Below, piece after piece: positions 46,090 through 55,201 of a stretch of DNA of 64,000 nt. Position 1 is the first letter of the stretch; the number at the start of each line of letters is the position of its first letter. This DNA is from Muribaculaceae bacterium. Lineage in GTDB: Bacteria > Bacteroidota > Bacteroidia > Bacteroidales > Muribaculaceae. Under the pieces are notes generated by a model. It was given only the letters and a program-made list of their open reading frames with translations. It ran no database searches and had not been told where the DNA came from. Made by a program: the position numbers and the translations under genes. The stretch spans positions 1-64,000 of the forward strand of contig JAFLTP010000008.1 of assembly GCA_022510405.1 (NCBI GenBank), in the 5' to 3' direction.

Positions 46090-47390
46090 TAGATAGATTA
46101 TTGAACTGGCTTGAGAGATCCACATGTAATTTTCTCGCCGCTGTCACAATCATAGATGAATTGAAACAAAAAGGTTTTAAACCGTTGCGTCAAAATGAAG
46201 AATGGCACATTGAGCCGGGTGGAAAATATTATATGGTGAAAAACGGGAGTGCCGTTTTTGCCTTTACAGTCGGAAACGGTTTAAGTTCTTTTAAAAACGG
46301 CGCCAAAGTGATTGCGGCACATTCCGACAGTCCTTGTCTCCGATTGAAACCTAATCCTGAAATATATGGAGATGGAGGAGTGGTATCTTTAAATGTGGAG
46401 AAATATGGAGGGGGTATATTATACACATGGTTTGATCGTCCACTGTCGATGTCCGGAAGGATCACTGTGAAAAGTGGAGATACCATGAATCCCAAAGAAA
46501 TTCTGTTTGATTTTAAAAGACCAATAGCAGTCATACCACATTTAGCCATTCATTTTAACCGCGGTGTTAACGAAGGAAATCCCATTTCCGTTCAAAAGGA
46601 TATGAAACCTGTGATAGGTTATTTTGATCCGAAGATTATCAAGAAGGCAAAGGAAGGTAGTGGAATATTGTTGGAGGTTATAGGGGAGGCGTTAGGAGTG
46701 AAAGCTCATGATATTCTGGATTATGAAATAAGTCTCTATCCCATTGTGAAATCCGAATTATGCGGTTTGACAAATGAATATATCAGTTCTCCGCGTATAG
46801 ATGACCTTTCAATGGCCTTCGCAGGTCTTGAGGCTATGTTGTCGACATGTGACATCTCTACCGACAATGTAAGGATTTTGGCAATATTTGACAATGAGGA
46901 AACCGGTTCCGGCACACGTCAGGGAGCGGCATCACCCGTGTTAAGGGACATGATGGAAAGAATTTGTGACAGATTGGGTGGCTCTAAAGAGGATTTTCAT
47001 ATAGGAGTTGCTAATTCATTCATGATATCTGCCGACGATGCCCACGCTTGGCATCCCAATTATAATGAGAAATACGACCCCACGAATCATCCGGTGATAG
47101 GAGGAGGACCTGTCATAAAGATAAATTCTAATTGCAAATATATGACTGATTCAATTGGAGCTGCTATTTTTAAAGAATTGTGTAATGAAGCCGGAGTAAA
47201 ATATCAGATGTTTGTAAACCATTCGGATGTGGCCGGCGGCTCCACATTGGGTAATATTTTGACTTCACAACTCGATTTCAAGGGTGTGGATGTCGGTTCG
47301 GCAATATGGGCGATGCATTCGGCTGTGGAAACCGCCGGTGTAAGCGATCATGAAGAAATGGTGAAGGTGTTTAAGACATTCTGGAAATAA
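46086..47390 (+). CDS. M18 family aminopeptidase
   Basis: A 434-residue cytosolic zinc aminopeptidase of the aspartyl aminopeptidase/ApeB family. Metal ligands are suggested by His in AAHSDSPCLRLKPN (near 77), Asp in SPRIDDLSMAF, the Glu pair in FDNEETGSGTRQGA (about 273-286), Asp in SADDAHAWHPNY and His in NHSDVAGGSTLGN. These are the canonical M18 blocks and the length is usual. It ends the yicC operon, 31 bp before the trigger-factor promoter begins. Confidence 0.94.
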   Translation: MIDRLLNWLERSTCNFLAAVTIIDELKQKGFKPLRQNEEWHIEPGGKYYMVKNGSAVFAFTVGNGLSSFKNGAKVIAAHSDSPCLRLKPNPEIYGDGGVVSLNVEKYGGGILYTWFDRPLSMSGRITVKSGDTMNPKEILFDFKRPIAVIPHLAIHFNRGVNEGNPISVQKDMKPVIGYFDPKIIKKAKEGSGILLEVIGEALGVKAHDILDYEISLYPIVKSELCGLTNEYISSPRIDDLSMAFAGLEAMLSTCDISTDNVRILAIFDNEETGSGTRQGAASPVLRDMMERICDRLGGSKEDFHIGVANSFMISADDAHAWHPNYNEKYDPTNHPVIGGGPVIKINSNCKYMTDSIGAAIFKELCNEAGVKYQMFVNHSDVAGGSTLGNILTSQLDFKGVDVGSAIWAMHSAVETAGVSDHEEMVKVFKTFWK

Positions 47391-47396
47391 ACCATA

Positions 47397-47428
47397 TTTG
47401 TCTGAGCGGTGTTTTTTAAATAACTTTG
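47397..47428 (+). promoter_or_regulatory. Promoter of the trigger factor gene
   Basis: TTTG at 47397-47400, a spacer of exactly 20 bases, then TAACTTTG at 47421-47428. This matches the Bacteroidetes consensus in both elements, about 65 bases before the ATG. Confidence 0.8.
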
Positions 47429-47492
47429 CATACGCGTAAAGTGTGAAATAAAACAGAACTTCAATAATATAAAAAATTTAAGAACTAAATAT

Positions 47493-48839
47493 ATGAACGT
47501 AGAGTTTAAAAAACTTGACAATGTCAATGGTGAATTGACAATCACTTTGGAGGAGAAAGATTATGCCGACAAAGTAAAGAAACAGTTGAAGGAAATAGGT
47601 AAGAATCGTCCGGAACCGGGTTTCCGTGCCGGTCATGTGCCTATGGGGCTCCTCGAAAAAAAATATGGAACAGCCGTTAAATATGAAGTGGTTAACCGTG
47701 AAATCGTTGACTCTGTTTACGACTATATAAAAGACAATAAACTTCGTGTCCTCGGACAACCCGTGCCTGACAAAGATAACGAATTGAAAGACGGAGAAAC
47801 AGAATTCACTTTTAAATTCAAAGTTGGTCTGGCTCCCGAACTCGATGTCAAGATCGGTAAGGATATGAAAATACCTTACTACACCATCGCAGTGACCGAC
47901 GAAATGGTGGATCAGGAAATAACTGCACTTCGCAAGAGATTTGGTGTTCAAGGTCCGGGCGAAGAAACAGAACCGGATGCTGTAATTAAAGGTGTGATCA
48001 GCGAGCTTAATCCTGACGGAAGCGTGAAGGAAGACGGTATTGTGGTTGACAACGGAATCCTGGCACCGGTTCACTTCACAAGCGAAGAACAAAAGAAACT
48101 CTTTGAGGGTAAACACCCGGGTGATGTTGTAGTGTTCAATCCTGCTGCTTCATGCAACAGTAATGTCACTGAAATGTCATCAATGCTCAACATTGATAAG
48201 AGCGATGTTGAGAACCATAAGGGTGATTTCAATTTTGAAATCAAAGAAATTATAGTATTGAAACCTGCAGACCTTGACCAGGAATTCTTCGACAATGCTG
48301 TAGGTAAAGACAAAGCACACAATGAAGAGGAGCTTAAAGCTGCTGTGAAAGATCTCATCAAGGATCAATTGAAAGCAGAGTCTGATTTCCGTTTTTCAAT
48401 CGATGCAAGAAATGTGGTTGAAAAATCTTTGGGTAATGTTCAACTTCCCGAAGAGGTGCTCAAACATTTCTTGATGCAACAGAATCAACAACTCACTGCC
48501 GAGAATATTGATGAGGAATTCGTTAAGATTCGTCCTCAATTGGTTTGGGACCTTACCAAGGATGATATCGTTGCCAAATTCAATATAGAGGTTACTAACG
48601 ATGACTTGATGAATGAGGCTCGTGTTGCTGTATATCGTCAATTGAGCCAATATGGTCCGGCCTCACTTACTGAAGGTGTTATAGAACATTATGCCCAGGA
48701 AGTCATGAAGGATCCGAAAAACCATGATGCCTTTGAAAGAAATGCACTCAACAAGAAAGTGTTCGAAACCATCAAGGAAAATGTGACTCTTGACAATAAA
48801 GAACTCTCTATCGAAGACTTCAGGAAATTATATGCCTGA
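47493..48839 (+). CDS. tig: Trigger factor (ribosome-associated chaperone)
   Basis: A 448-residue chaperone that meets nascent chains at the ribosome exit. The N-terminal ribosome-binding domain carries the signature region KNRPEPGFRAGHVPMGLLEKKYG near 39-61. A central FKBP-like PPIase domain lies at about 150-250, and the rest is the helical C-terminal domain with its two arms. In Bacteroidetes the ribosome-contact loop reads GFRAGHVP rather than GFRxGKxP, a small family difference. The gene has its own promoter and terminator and precedes clpP and clpX, a common bacterial order. Confidence 0.93.
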   Translation: MNVEFKKLDNVNGELTITLEEKDYADKVKKQLKEIGKNRPEPGFRAGHVPMGLLEKKYGTAVKYEVVNREIVDSVYDYIKDNKLRVLGQPVPDKDNELKDGETEFTFKFKVGLAPELDVKIGKDMKIPYYTIAVTDEMVDQEITALRKRFGVQGPGEETEPDAVIKGVISELNPDGSVKEDGIVVDNGILAPVHFTSEEQKKLFEGKHPGDVVVFNPAASCNSNVTEMSSMLNIDKSDVENHKGDFNFEIKEIIVLKPADLDQEFFDNAVGKDKAHNEEELKAAVKDLIKDQLKAESDFRFSIDARNVVEKSLGNVQLPEEVLKHFLMQQNQQLTAENIDEEFVKIRPQLVWDLTKDDIVAKFNIEVTNDDLMNEARVAVYRQLSQYGPASLTEGVIEHYAQEVMKDPKNHDAFERNALNKKVFETIKENVTLDNKELSIEDFRKLYA

Positions 48840-48842
48840 GTT

Positions 48843-48870
48843 AGAATTTAAAGATTAGAGTTTAAAGTTA
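48843..48870. repeat. Heptamer array after the trigger factor gene
   Basis: Four phased units on the + strand, AGAATTT, AAAGATT, AGAGTTT and AAAGTTA, begin 4 bp past the stop codon. Confidence 0.65.
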
Positions 48871-48964
48871 AAATAAGAATAGAGGTAGGTGATTTCAATT
48901 TCTATTTAGGAATCTTACACATAATTCCTGGTTCCTTCTGAAATTGGGATAACCACACAATAAA
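48871..48964. other. Intergenic region between tig and clpP, first part
   Basis: AT-rich sequence without an open frame; nothing recognised. The remaining 117 bases after the terminator form the clpP leader, which has a TTAATTTG element (one mismatch to TAnnTTTG) near 49040 and a small GAAGCT/AGCTTC hairpin near 49071-49089. Confidence 0.4.
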
Positions 48965-49017
48965 AGAGGCTCAATCTTGGTTAAATAAAAAGCCAAAGAT
49001 TGGACCTCTCTTCTTTT
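48965..49017 (+). terminator. Rho-independent terminator of the trigger factor gene
   Basis: AGAGG-C-TCAATCTTGG pairs with CCAAAGATTGGACCTCT with minor bulges, followed by TCTTCTTTT. It separates tig from clpP. Confidence 0.75.
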
Positions 49018-49134
49018 GGCATAATATTTGCCAAATTTAATTTGAGAGTTGTTTGTAATATAAAGAAATGAAGCTTTCCGATAGCTTCATAAGACCATAA
49101 ATCATAATATTGAAACTATAAAAAATCATCATAC

Positions 49135-49851
49135 ATGCAAAAAGATTTTAGAAACTTCGCGGTAAACCATCTTGGTGTAAGTTCAAGCGAATTTGACAGT
49201 TATGTAAAACATGTCAACATCACCAATCCCGGGATCACAGCTTCCTATCCTACAGCTGACTATATGAATCCATATATTCTTGAAGAACGTCAGTTAAACG
49301 TGACTCAAATGGACGTATTCTCACGTTTGATGATGGACCGCATCATTTTCCTTGGAACTCAAGTTACTGATACTTCAGCTAACATAATCCAGGCTCAACT
49401 TTTATATCTTGATTCTATCGATCCGGAGAAAGATATTTCAATTTATATCAACTCCCCCGGCGGTTCAGTATATGCAGGCCTTGGTATCTATGATACAATG
49501 CAATATGTGTCGAGTGATGTATCCACGATCTGTACCGGTATGGCAGCTTCGATGGCAGCCGTGCTCCTTGTTGCAGGTCAGAAAGGGAAACGTTATGCAC
49601 TTCCTCATTCACGGGTGATGATCCATCAACCTATGGGTGGTATTCAGGGTCAAGCCTCCGATATCGAGATCACAGCCAGGGAAATCCTCAAACTAAAGGA
49701 AGAATTATATCGTATCATATCAGAACATTCCGGCCAACCTTTCGACAAGGTTGAAAAAGATTCCGATCGCGACTATTGGATGATTGCAAAAGAAGCGAAA
49801 GAATATGGTATGATCGACAAAATTTTGGTAAATCCTAAGAAGAAAGACTAA
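49135..49851 (+). CDS. clpP: ATP-dependent Clp protease proteolytic subunit
   Basis: Serine peptidase forming the ClpP tetradecamer. At 238 residues it is longer than E. coli ClpP because of an N-terminal extension (about 1-55) typical of Bacteroidetes. The catalytic residues are Ser139 in [12 protein letters not shown], His164 in [11 protein letters not shown], and probably the Asp within [13 protein letters not shown]. The oxyanion loop [10 protein letters not shown] is intact. The start follows an A-rich leader. clpX follows after 3 bp, so protease and unfoldase are made from one transcript. Confidence 0.96.
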   Translation: MQKDFRNFAVNHLGVSSSEFDSYVKHVNITNPGITASYPTADYMNPYILEERQLNVTQMDVFSRLMMDRIIFLGTQVTDTSANIIQAQLLYLDSIDPEKDISIYINSPGGSVYAGLGIYDTMQYVSSDVSTICTGMAASMAAVLLVAGQKGKRYALPHSRVMIHQPMGGIQGQASDIEITAREILKLKEELYRIISEHSGQPFDKVEKDSDRDYWMIAKEAKEYGMIDKILVNPKKKD

Positions 49852-49854
49852 GGT

Positions 49855-51099
49855 ATGGCAACAAACCGTTCGGGTCTTGTATGTTCGATGTGCGGAACTC
49901 ACGACAGTTCCGCAAATCCTGTTGTCAAGGTGCTTGAGGGTCTCAATTTATGTACAGACTGCATTGCATATATCGACAATGCACGCGACACCCAATTGAA
50001 ACGTCAGCCGGCAAAAGCAAAAAATAAAAAAGAGGGCAACAAGATACCCAAGCCAAAGGAGATAAAAGAATTTTTGGATAAGTATGTAATCGGACAAGAC
50101 GAAGCCAAGAAATATCTCTCGGTAGCTGTCTATAACCATTACAAGCGAATCAATCAATCTGACGATGACGAGGTAGATATTGAAAAGTCGAACATTATAC
50201 TCGTTGGCCCCACCGGAACGGGTAAGACGCTTCTTGCCAAAACTATAGCCAGACTTCTTGATGTGCCGTTCACCATTGTGGATGCTACCGTACTCACTGA
50301 AGCCGGATATGTAGGTGAGGACATTGAGTCTCTTTTGACCCGTTTGCTGCAGACTTGCGACTATGACGTCGAGAAAGCCGAAAGAGGTATAGTCTTTATA
50401 GACGAGATTGACAAGATAGCCCGTAAGTCGGATAATCCATCCATCACCCGTGATGTGAGCGGAGAGGGTGTTCAACAGGGTCTTTTAAAACTTCTGGAAG
50501 GTTCTGTGGTGCTCGTTCCACCAAATGGAGGCAGAAAACATCCGGAGCAGAAAATGATTGCGGTGAACACCAAAAACATTCTTTTCATCTGCGGAGGTGC
50601 ATTTGATGGAATCGAGAGGAAGATCGCTTCAAGGTTAAACACTCATGTTGTCGGATATGGTCACGATGAGTCCGGAAGGAAGAAAAAGCGTGAGAACCTA
50701 ATGAAATATGTACTCCCGATGGATTTGAAATCATTTGGGTTGATTCCTGAAATTATCGGTAGGTTACCTATCCTGACAAGTCTTGATCCACTTGACAGGG
50801 AAGCTTTGAGAAGAATCTTGACAGAACCCAAGAATTCCATAATAGGTCAATATAAGAAATTGTTTGAACTTGACGGAGTGAAATTGGAATTCACGGAAGA
50901 GGCTCTTGATTTGATTGTTGATAAAGCTATCGAATATAAATTGGGAGCCAGAGGACTACGTTCAATTGTGGAAACCATCATGGTGGATTCCATGTTTGAA
51001 GTTCCGTCATTAAAAAAGAAAGAATTCAAGATTGACGTGGATTATGTGAAGGAACAACTCGAAAGGGCACATTTTGAGAAAACTTCCATTAAGGATTAA
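49855..51099 (+). CDS. clpX: ATP-dependent Clp protease ATP-binding subunit ClpX
   Basis: AAA+ unfoldase that feeds substrates to ClpP. The 414-residue protein has an N-terminal C4 zinc finger (Cys10, 13, 33, 36) for substrate and adaptor binding. Walker A GPTGTGKT is at 118-125, Walker B in VFIDEID near 180, and the sensor and pore regions ([15 protein letters not shown]) are visible. The IGF-like ClpP-binding loop is in the [14 protein letters not shown] region, though the exact tripeptide differs from E. coli. Its stop codon is part of the first unit of a heptamer array. Confidence 0.96.
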   Translation: MATNRSGLVCSMCGTHDSSANPVVKVLEGLNLCTDCIAYIDNARDTQLKRQPAKAKNKKEGNKIPKPKEIKEFLDKYVIGQDEAKKYLSVAVYNHYKRINQSDDDEVDIEKSNIILVGPTGTGKTLLAKTIARLLDVPFTIVDATVLTEAGYVGEDIESLLTRLLQTCDYDVEKAERGIVFIDEIDKIARKSDNPSITRDVSGEGVQQGLLKLLEGSVVLVPPNGGRKHPEQKMIAVNTKNILFICGGAFDGIERKIASRLNTHVVGYGHDESGRKKKRENLMKYVLPMDLKSFGLIPEIIGRLPILTSLDPLDREALRRILTEPKNSIIGQYKKLFELDGVKLEFTEEALDLIVDKAIEYKLGARGLRSIVETIMVDSMFEVPSLKKKEFKIDVDYVKEQLERAHFEKTSIKD

Positions 51100-51132
51100 A
51101 GTTTAAAGATTAAAGATAAAAGTTTAAAGTGG
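51098..51132. repeat. Heptamer array starting in the clpX stop codon
   Basis: Five phased units on the + strand: AAAGTTT, AAAGATT, AAAGATA, AAAGTTT, AAAGTGG. The first two A's belong to the TAA stop codon of clpX and the last unit forms the foot of the terminator stem. Confidence 0.85.
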
Positions 51133-51176
51133 ATAGCAGTTGTAAAATTGAACTGCTATCCACTTTCTTTTTTTTA
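51126..51176 (+). terminator. Rho-independent terminator of clpPX
   Basis: A perfect 16-bp stem, 51126-51141 with 51151-51166 (core GTGGATAGCAGTT / AACTGCTATCCAC), has a 9-base loop and is followed by CTTTTTTTT. The strongest terminator in the window. Confidence 0.95.
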
Positions 51177-51228
51177 TATATAAATTCACAATTTACCACA
51201 CATAACTCATAACTTTAATCACAGCCTC

Positions 51229-51260
51229 TTTGCAATTTCAAATATTATTTTATAACTTTG
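51229..51260 (+). promoter_or_regulatory. Promoter of recQ
   Basis: TTTG (51229-51232), a 20-base spacer, then TAACTTTG (51253-51260). Both elements match the Bacteroidetes consensus; the leader to the ATG is about 30 bases. Confidence 0.8.
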
Positions 51261-51295
51261 TCTATAATCTCTTTTCATTCCTCTATACATTCTCC

Positions 51296-53473
51296 ATGGC
51301 AAACCATAAAGCAATCAAAGAAGCTTTAAAAACAAATTTCGGATTTGACACATTTAAGGGTAACCAACTTGAAATCATCGAAAGTCTAATCGATGGCAAG
51401 GATGTGTTTGTGTTAATGCCTACCGGTGGAGGAAAATCCCTATGTTACCAGTTGCCAGCTCTACTTTCCGAGGGCACGGCTATTGTGATTTCACCACTCA
51501 TCGCCTTGATGAAGAATCAGGTCGATGCCATGAGGAATTATGGTGAAGATGACGGAATAGCTCATTTTTTAAATTCCTCTCTCACAAAGAGTATGGCGGA
51601 TAAAGTGAAAAAAGATGTGATGGACGGCAAGACCAAGCTTCTATATGTGGCGCCTGAATCCTTTACTAAAGAGGAAAACATGGCTTTTATCAAACAAATG
51701 AAGATTTCTTTTTTTGCTGTTGATGAGGCACACTGTATCTCAGAATGGGGCCATGATTTCCGTCCGGAATATAGAAGAATTAGGTCGATAATAAATGAAA
51801 TCGGCGAACGACCTGTGATAGCACTTACTGCCACCGCCACTCCAAAAGTGCAGCATGATATCCAGAAGAACCTCGGTATGCTGGATGCCGACGTTTACAA
51901 GTCAAGTTTTAACCGTCCCAATCTTTATTACGAGGTAAGACCCAAGACCAAGGAGATTGACCGGGACATAATCAAATATATAAGAAATAACCCTGGCAAG
52001 TCAGGAATCATTTATTGTTTGAGTCGCAAGAAGGTTGAGGAACTTACCGAAACCTTAAAAATAAACGAGATATCGGTGTTACCATATCATGCAGGACTGG
52101 ATGCAGCCACACGTTCCCACAATCAGGATGCCTTCCTTCATGAAGAAGTGCAGGTGATCGTGGCCACAATAGCATTCGGAATGGGTATCGACAAGCCGGA
52201 TGTGAGGTTTGTTATCCATTATGATGTCCCTAAAAGTCTGGAAGGATATTATCAAGAGACCGGCAGGGCCGGAAGGGATGGAGGAGAAGGCAGGTGCATC
52301 GCTTTCTACACCAACAAGGATCTTCAGAAGCTTGAAAAACTGATGCAGACCAAAACTCCGGCCGAACAGGAGATAGGTAGACACCTTTTGTCTGAAACTG
52401 CCGCCTATGCGGAATCAAGTCTATGCAGAAGAAAGATTTTGCTTCATTATTTCGGTGAGAACAGAGAAGAGAATGAATGTGGCAACTGCGACAACTGTAT
52501 AAATCCCAAAGAATTGGTGGAAGCCGGAGATGAACTTCGTTCTGCGGTTGAAACCCGACTTGCGGTGAAAAGGAAAATAACTCCGGAGTACCTTGTCAAT
52601 CTGCTCATAGGTAGGGCCACCGATGAGGTCAAATCATACGGTCACGAAAAGATTGAACCTTTCGGTGAACTCTCAGATAAGGAAGAGAAGTTTATTCTAA
52701 GTATGGTGAGACAGGCATGCGTTGAGGGTTATTTTGAAAAAGATATAGAGAACTACGGATATATCAACGTATCGGAAAAAGGAAAGAAATTCCTCAACAG
52801 TAAGGATTCTTTCAAGATAGTGGAAGACCGCGAATTCGTGGATATAGATCTCGAACCCACTCCTAAGGCTGGTAGTGGAGCTGCGGATCCTGTGCTCTTC
52901 TCTTTACTCAAAGATTTGAGAAAAGATATGGCCCGCAAACTCAAGCTGCCCCCTTATGTATTGTTCCAGGAAACCTCGCTTGAATGTATGGCCACTACTT
53001 ATCCAATAACTATGCAGGAACTTGCCGCCATACCGGGTGTTGGTGAAGGTAAGGCCAAAAGATACGGCCAGGAATTTTTGAATCTTATATGCAAACATGT
53101 GGACGAGAACGAAATAGAACGTCCCGTTGATATGAGGGTTCGATCTTTGGCCAATAAAAGTAAAATGAAGATAGAACTCATAAAATGTGTAGACAAAAAA
53201 ATAGACCTCGAGGAGGTGGCTAAAAGTAAAGGACTTGAATTCGAAGAACTTTTAGACGAACTTGAAGCTATAGTGGAAGCCGGAACCAAATTGAATATCG
53301 ACTATTTTATTGATGAAATGATGGATTCCGACAGACTTTTTGATATTTTGGATGTATTGAAAGAATCGGAAGAAGACGATATAGATGAGGTGCTTGATGA
53401 ATTGGGCGACGATTACACAGAGGATGAGGTGAGACTTGTTAGAATCAAGTTTCTCTCGGAAATGGGTATTTAG
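51296..53473 (+). CDS. recQ: ATP-dependent DNA helicase RecQ
   Basis: 3'-5' helicase of recombination and repair. From the chosen ATG (MANHKAIKEALKTNFGFD) it has 725 residues; a longer frame would translate the promoter. Motif I is MPTGGGKSLCYQLP (about 41-54), motif II VDEAHC, motif VI QETGRAGRDGG. The RQC domain has the zinc ligands Cys in LCRRK and CGNCDNC. One HRDC domain (about 533-605) is followed by a further helix-rich, acidic C-terminal region (about 625-725), which is usual for the long Bacteroidetes RecQ. It has its own promoter between clpX and the chaperone cluster. Confidence 0.95.
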   Translation: MANHKAIKEALKTNFGFDTFKGNQLEIIESLIDGKDVFVLMPTGGGKSLCYQLPALLSEGTAIVISPLIALMKNQVDAMRNYGEDDGIAHFLNSSLTKSMADKVKKDVMDGKTKLLYVAPESFTKEENMAFIKQMKISFFAVDEAHCISEWGHDFRPEYRRIRSIINEIGERPVIALTATATPKVQHDIQKNLGMLDADVYKSSFNRPNLYYEVRPKTKEIDRDIIKYIRNNPGKSGIIYCLSRKKVEELTETLKINEISVLPYHAGLDAATRSHNQDAFLHEEVQVIVATIAFGMGIDKPDVRFVIHYDVPKSLEGYYQETGRAGRDGGEGRCIAFYTNKDLQKLEKLMQTKTPAEQEIGRHLLSETAAYAESSLCRRKILLHYFGENREENECGNCDNCINPKELVEAGDELRSAVETRLAVKRKITPEYLVNLLIGRATDEVKSYGHEKIEPFGELSDKEEKFILSMVRQACVEGYFEKDIENYGYINVSEKGKKFLNSKDSFKIVEDREFVDIDLEPTPKAGSGAADPVLFSLLKDLRKDMARKLKLPPYVLFQETSLECMATTYPITMQELAAIPGVGEGKAKRYGQEFLNLICKHVDENEIERPVDMRVRSLANKSKMKIELIKCVDKKIDLEEVAKSKGLEFEELLDELEAIVEAGTKLNIDYFIDEMMDSDRLFDILDVLKESEEDDIDEVLDELGDDYTEDEVRLVRIKFLSEMGI

Positions 53474-53479
53474 GAGAGG

Positions 53480-53542
53480 AAAGTTTAAAGTTTAAAGTTT
53501 AAAGTGTAAAGTTGAAAGTTTAAAGTTAAAAGATTAAAGAAG
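53480..53542. repeat. Heptamer array, AAAGTTT type, nine units
   Basis: Nine consecutive units in exact 7-bp phase on the + strand: AAAGTTT three times, then AAAGTGT, AAAGTTG, AAAGTTT, AAAGTTA, AAAGATT, AAAGAAG. It begins 7 bp after the recQ stop. Confidence 0.9.
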
Positions 53543-53566
53543 TTACTTATATTTCACAATATACAG

Positions 53567-53636
53567 CTCACAACTCGAGACTCACAACTCGAGACTCACA
53601 ACTTACAACTTACAACTCACCGCTCATGACTCACAA
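53567..53636. repeat. Heptamer array, CTCACAA type, ten units
   Basis: Ten consecutive phased units on the + strand: CTCACAA and CTCGAGA alternating twice, CTCACAA, CTTACAA twice, CTCACCG, CTCATGA, CTCACAA. It lies 24 bp after the AAAGTTT array and 78 bp before the first chaperone gene. The reverse complement is the GTTGTRA unit seen elsewhere in the window. Confidence 0.9.
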
Positions 53637-53714
53637 CTCCCACATAAAACTTGCAGTTCAAAAAATAAAGACGGGGGTAAATGAGTTAATAAATAAAGGA
53701 AAACTTTTTTAGAA

Positions 53715-55196
53715 ATGAAATTGAATGAAATAAAGAATAAAGGTGGAAAGGCTGTGATAGCCGCCATGATACTCTCAACAGGTATAACCGCCTTGAATGC
53801 AAAAGAGAACAAAGGAGTGATTATGACAGTGGATGGCGAGGAAGTCCCCACCTCCGAATTCCTTTATTTATTCCACAAGAACAATAGTCAACAGGTTGAG
53901 CCTCAAACTATGGACGAATATTTGGATCTCTTCCAAGTATATAGACTTAAAGTAGCGGAGGCTAAACAAGAAGGGATTGACACCACTGCCAATTTCAAAA
54001 AAGAGGTGGCGCAGTATAGAAGGGAATTGCTTGAACCCTATATCACCGACACGGCGTTTATCAATTCACTTGTGGACCTCGCTATGGAAAGAGAGAAAGT
54101 GGCGGTTGAATCAAGCCACATCATGTTTATACGCACCCACAATGAAGAAAAGGATAAAAGGAGTCTTGAATTGATCGACAGTCTTCGTCAGGAACTCTTG
54201 AATGGTGCGGATTTTATTGAATTAGCTAAAAAATACTCAGAGGATAAGTTCTCAGCGGATAAAGGGGGTTATCTTGGATTCACATTAGCCGGGACTTTCC
54301 CTTATGGATTTGAAACAGCCGAATATGACACTCCGGAAGGAGAAATTTCTGATATTGTGGAATCTCATGTAGGATGGCACATTGTCAAATCCGGTGCAAG
54401 AAAACCTGCTGAAGAATTTAATCACCCTGCGAGATCATATGATGAGATAAAAGCTGATGTGCTTAGGAAGTCCGCTTCGCCATTCGATACACGCTTTTTT
54501 GAGATCCGTAGAAAAAATATGGAAAATCTTAAAAAGAAACATCCTAAAATGTTGGCAGCAATAGAGAATTTGCCGGAAGATGAGGCTTATGAGGTTTTGT
54601 TAGTGGAAGAAGAGATCGCGCAATATGCTTCCAATCCGGATTACCATAATCTCGTTGATGAATATACCAATGGAAGTTTGCTGTATGAGGTTAGCGTAAA
54701 GAATGTATGGGACAAAGCATCTAACGATGAAGAGGGTCTGAATAATTATTACGTTGCCAATAGAGGGAAATATACCTGGGATGCTCCTCATGCCAAAGGA
54801 ATTCTGGTTCAGGCTGTGAATGATTCTGTAGCGGATGTGATAAAGGCGAATATCGGAGGAATGTCGCCCGATGAAACGGTTAAATATATTAGAACCAATT
54901 TCAAGAAGGAAGCCACGGCCGACAAATTCAATATGGCCAAAGGTGCTAATCCAATGGTTGACCATTTGATGTTTGGTGAGGCGGAAACTACTCCTAAAAT
55001 TAAAAGTTTCAAAACCTATTTTATTGTTGACGGTAGAATTGTTGAATCTCCCGAAGAACTAAACGATGTAAAGAGTTTGGTAGTTTCCGATTATCAGGAA
55101 CAACTTGAATCCGACTGGGTTAATTCCTTGCGAAGTAAGCATACTGTTGAAATAAATCAAAAGGAACTGAAAAACATACGCAAATCCTTGAAATAA
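53715..55196 (+). CDS. Periplasmic peptidyl-prolyl isomerase (parvulin/SurA-like)
   Basis: A 493-residue exported protein. The N-terminus has a signal peptide (about 1-29, ending ALNAKE). A SurA-N-like helical region with GEEVPTSEFLYLFHKN precedes one parvulin domain at about 132-235 (ESSHIMFIRTH, FIELAKKYSEDKFSADKGGYLGF, GWHIVKSG). A long C-terminal part (about 240-493) has no motif that I recognise. It probably chaperones outer-membrane proteins. It starts a run of genes leading to OstA and mutL. Confidence 0.87.
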   Translation: MKLNEIKNKGGKAVIAAMILSTGITALNAKENKGVIMTVDGEEVPTSEFLYLFHKNNSQQVEPQTMDEYLDLFQVYRLKVAEAKQEGIDTTANFKKEVAQYRRELLEPYITDTAFINSLVDLAMEREKVAVESSHIMFIRTHNEEKDKRSLELIDSLRQELLNGADFIELAKKYSEDKFSADKGGYLGFTLAGTFPYGFETAEYDTPEGEISDIVESHVGWHIVKSGARKPAEEFNHPARSYDEIKADVLRKSASPFDTRFFEIRRKNMENLKKKHPKMLAAIENLPEDEAYEVLLVEEEIAQYASNPDYHNLVDEYTNGSLLYEVSVKNVWDKASNDEEGLNNYYVANRGKYTWDAPHAKGILVQAVNDSVADVIKANIGGMSPDETVKYIRTNFKKEATADKFNMAKGANPMVDHLMFGEAETTPKIKSFKTYFIVDGRIVESPEELNDVKSLVVSDYQEQLESDWVNSLRSKHTVEINQKELKNIRKSLK

Positions 55197-55201
55197 AATC
55201 T

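Noticed and set aside
53567-53636. The heptamer arrays as a CRISPR array
   Set aside because: The repeats are 7 bp and contiguous, with no spacers of constant length and no cas genes nearby.
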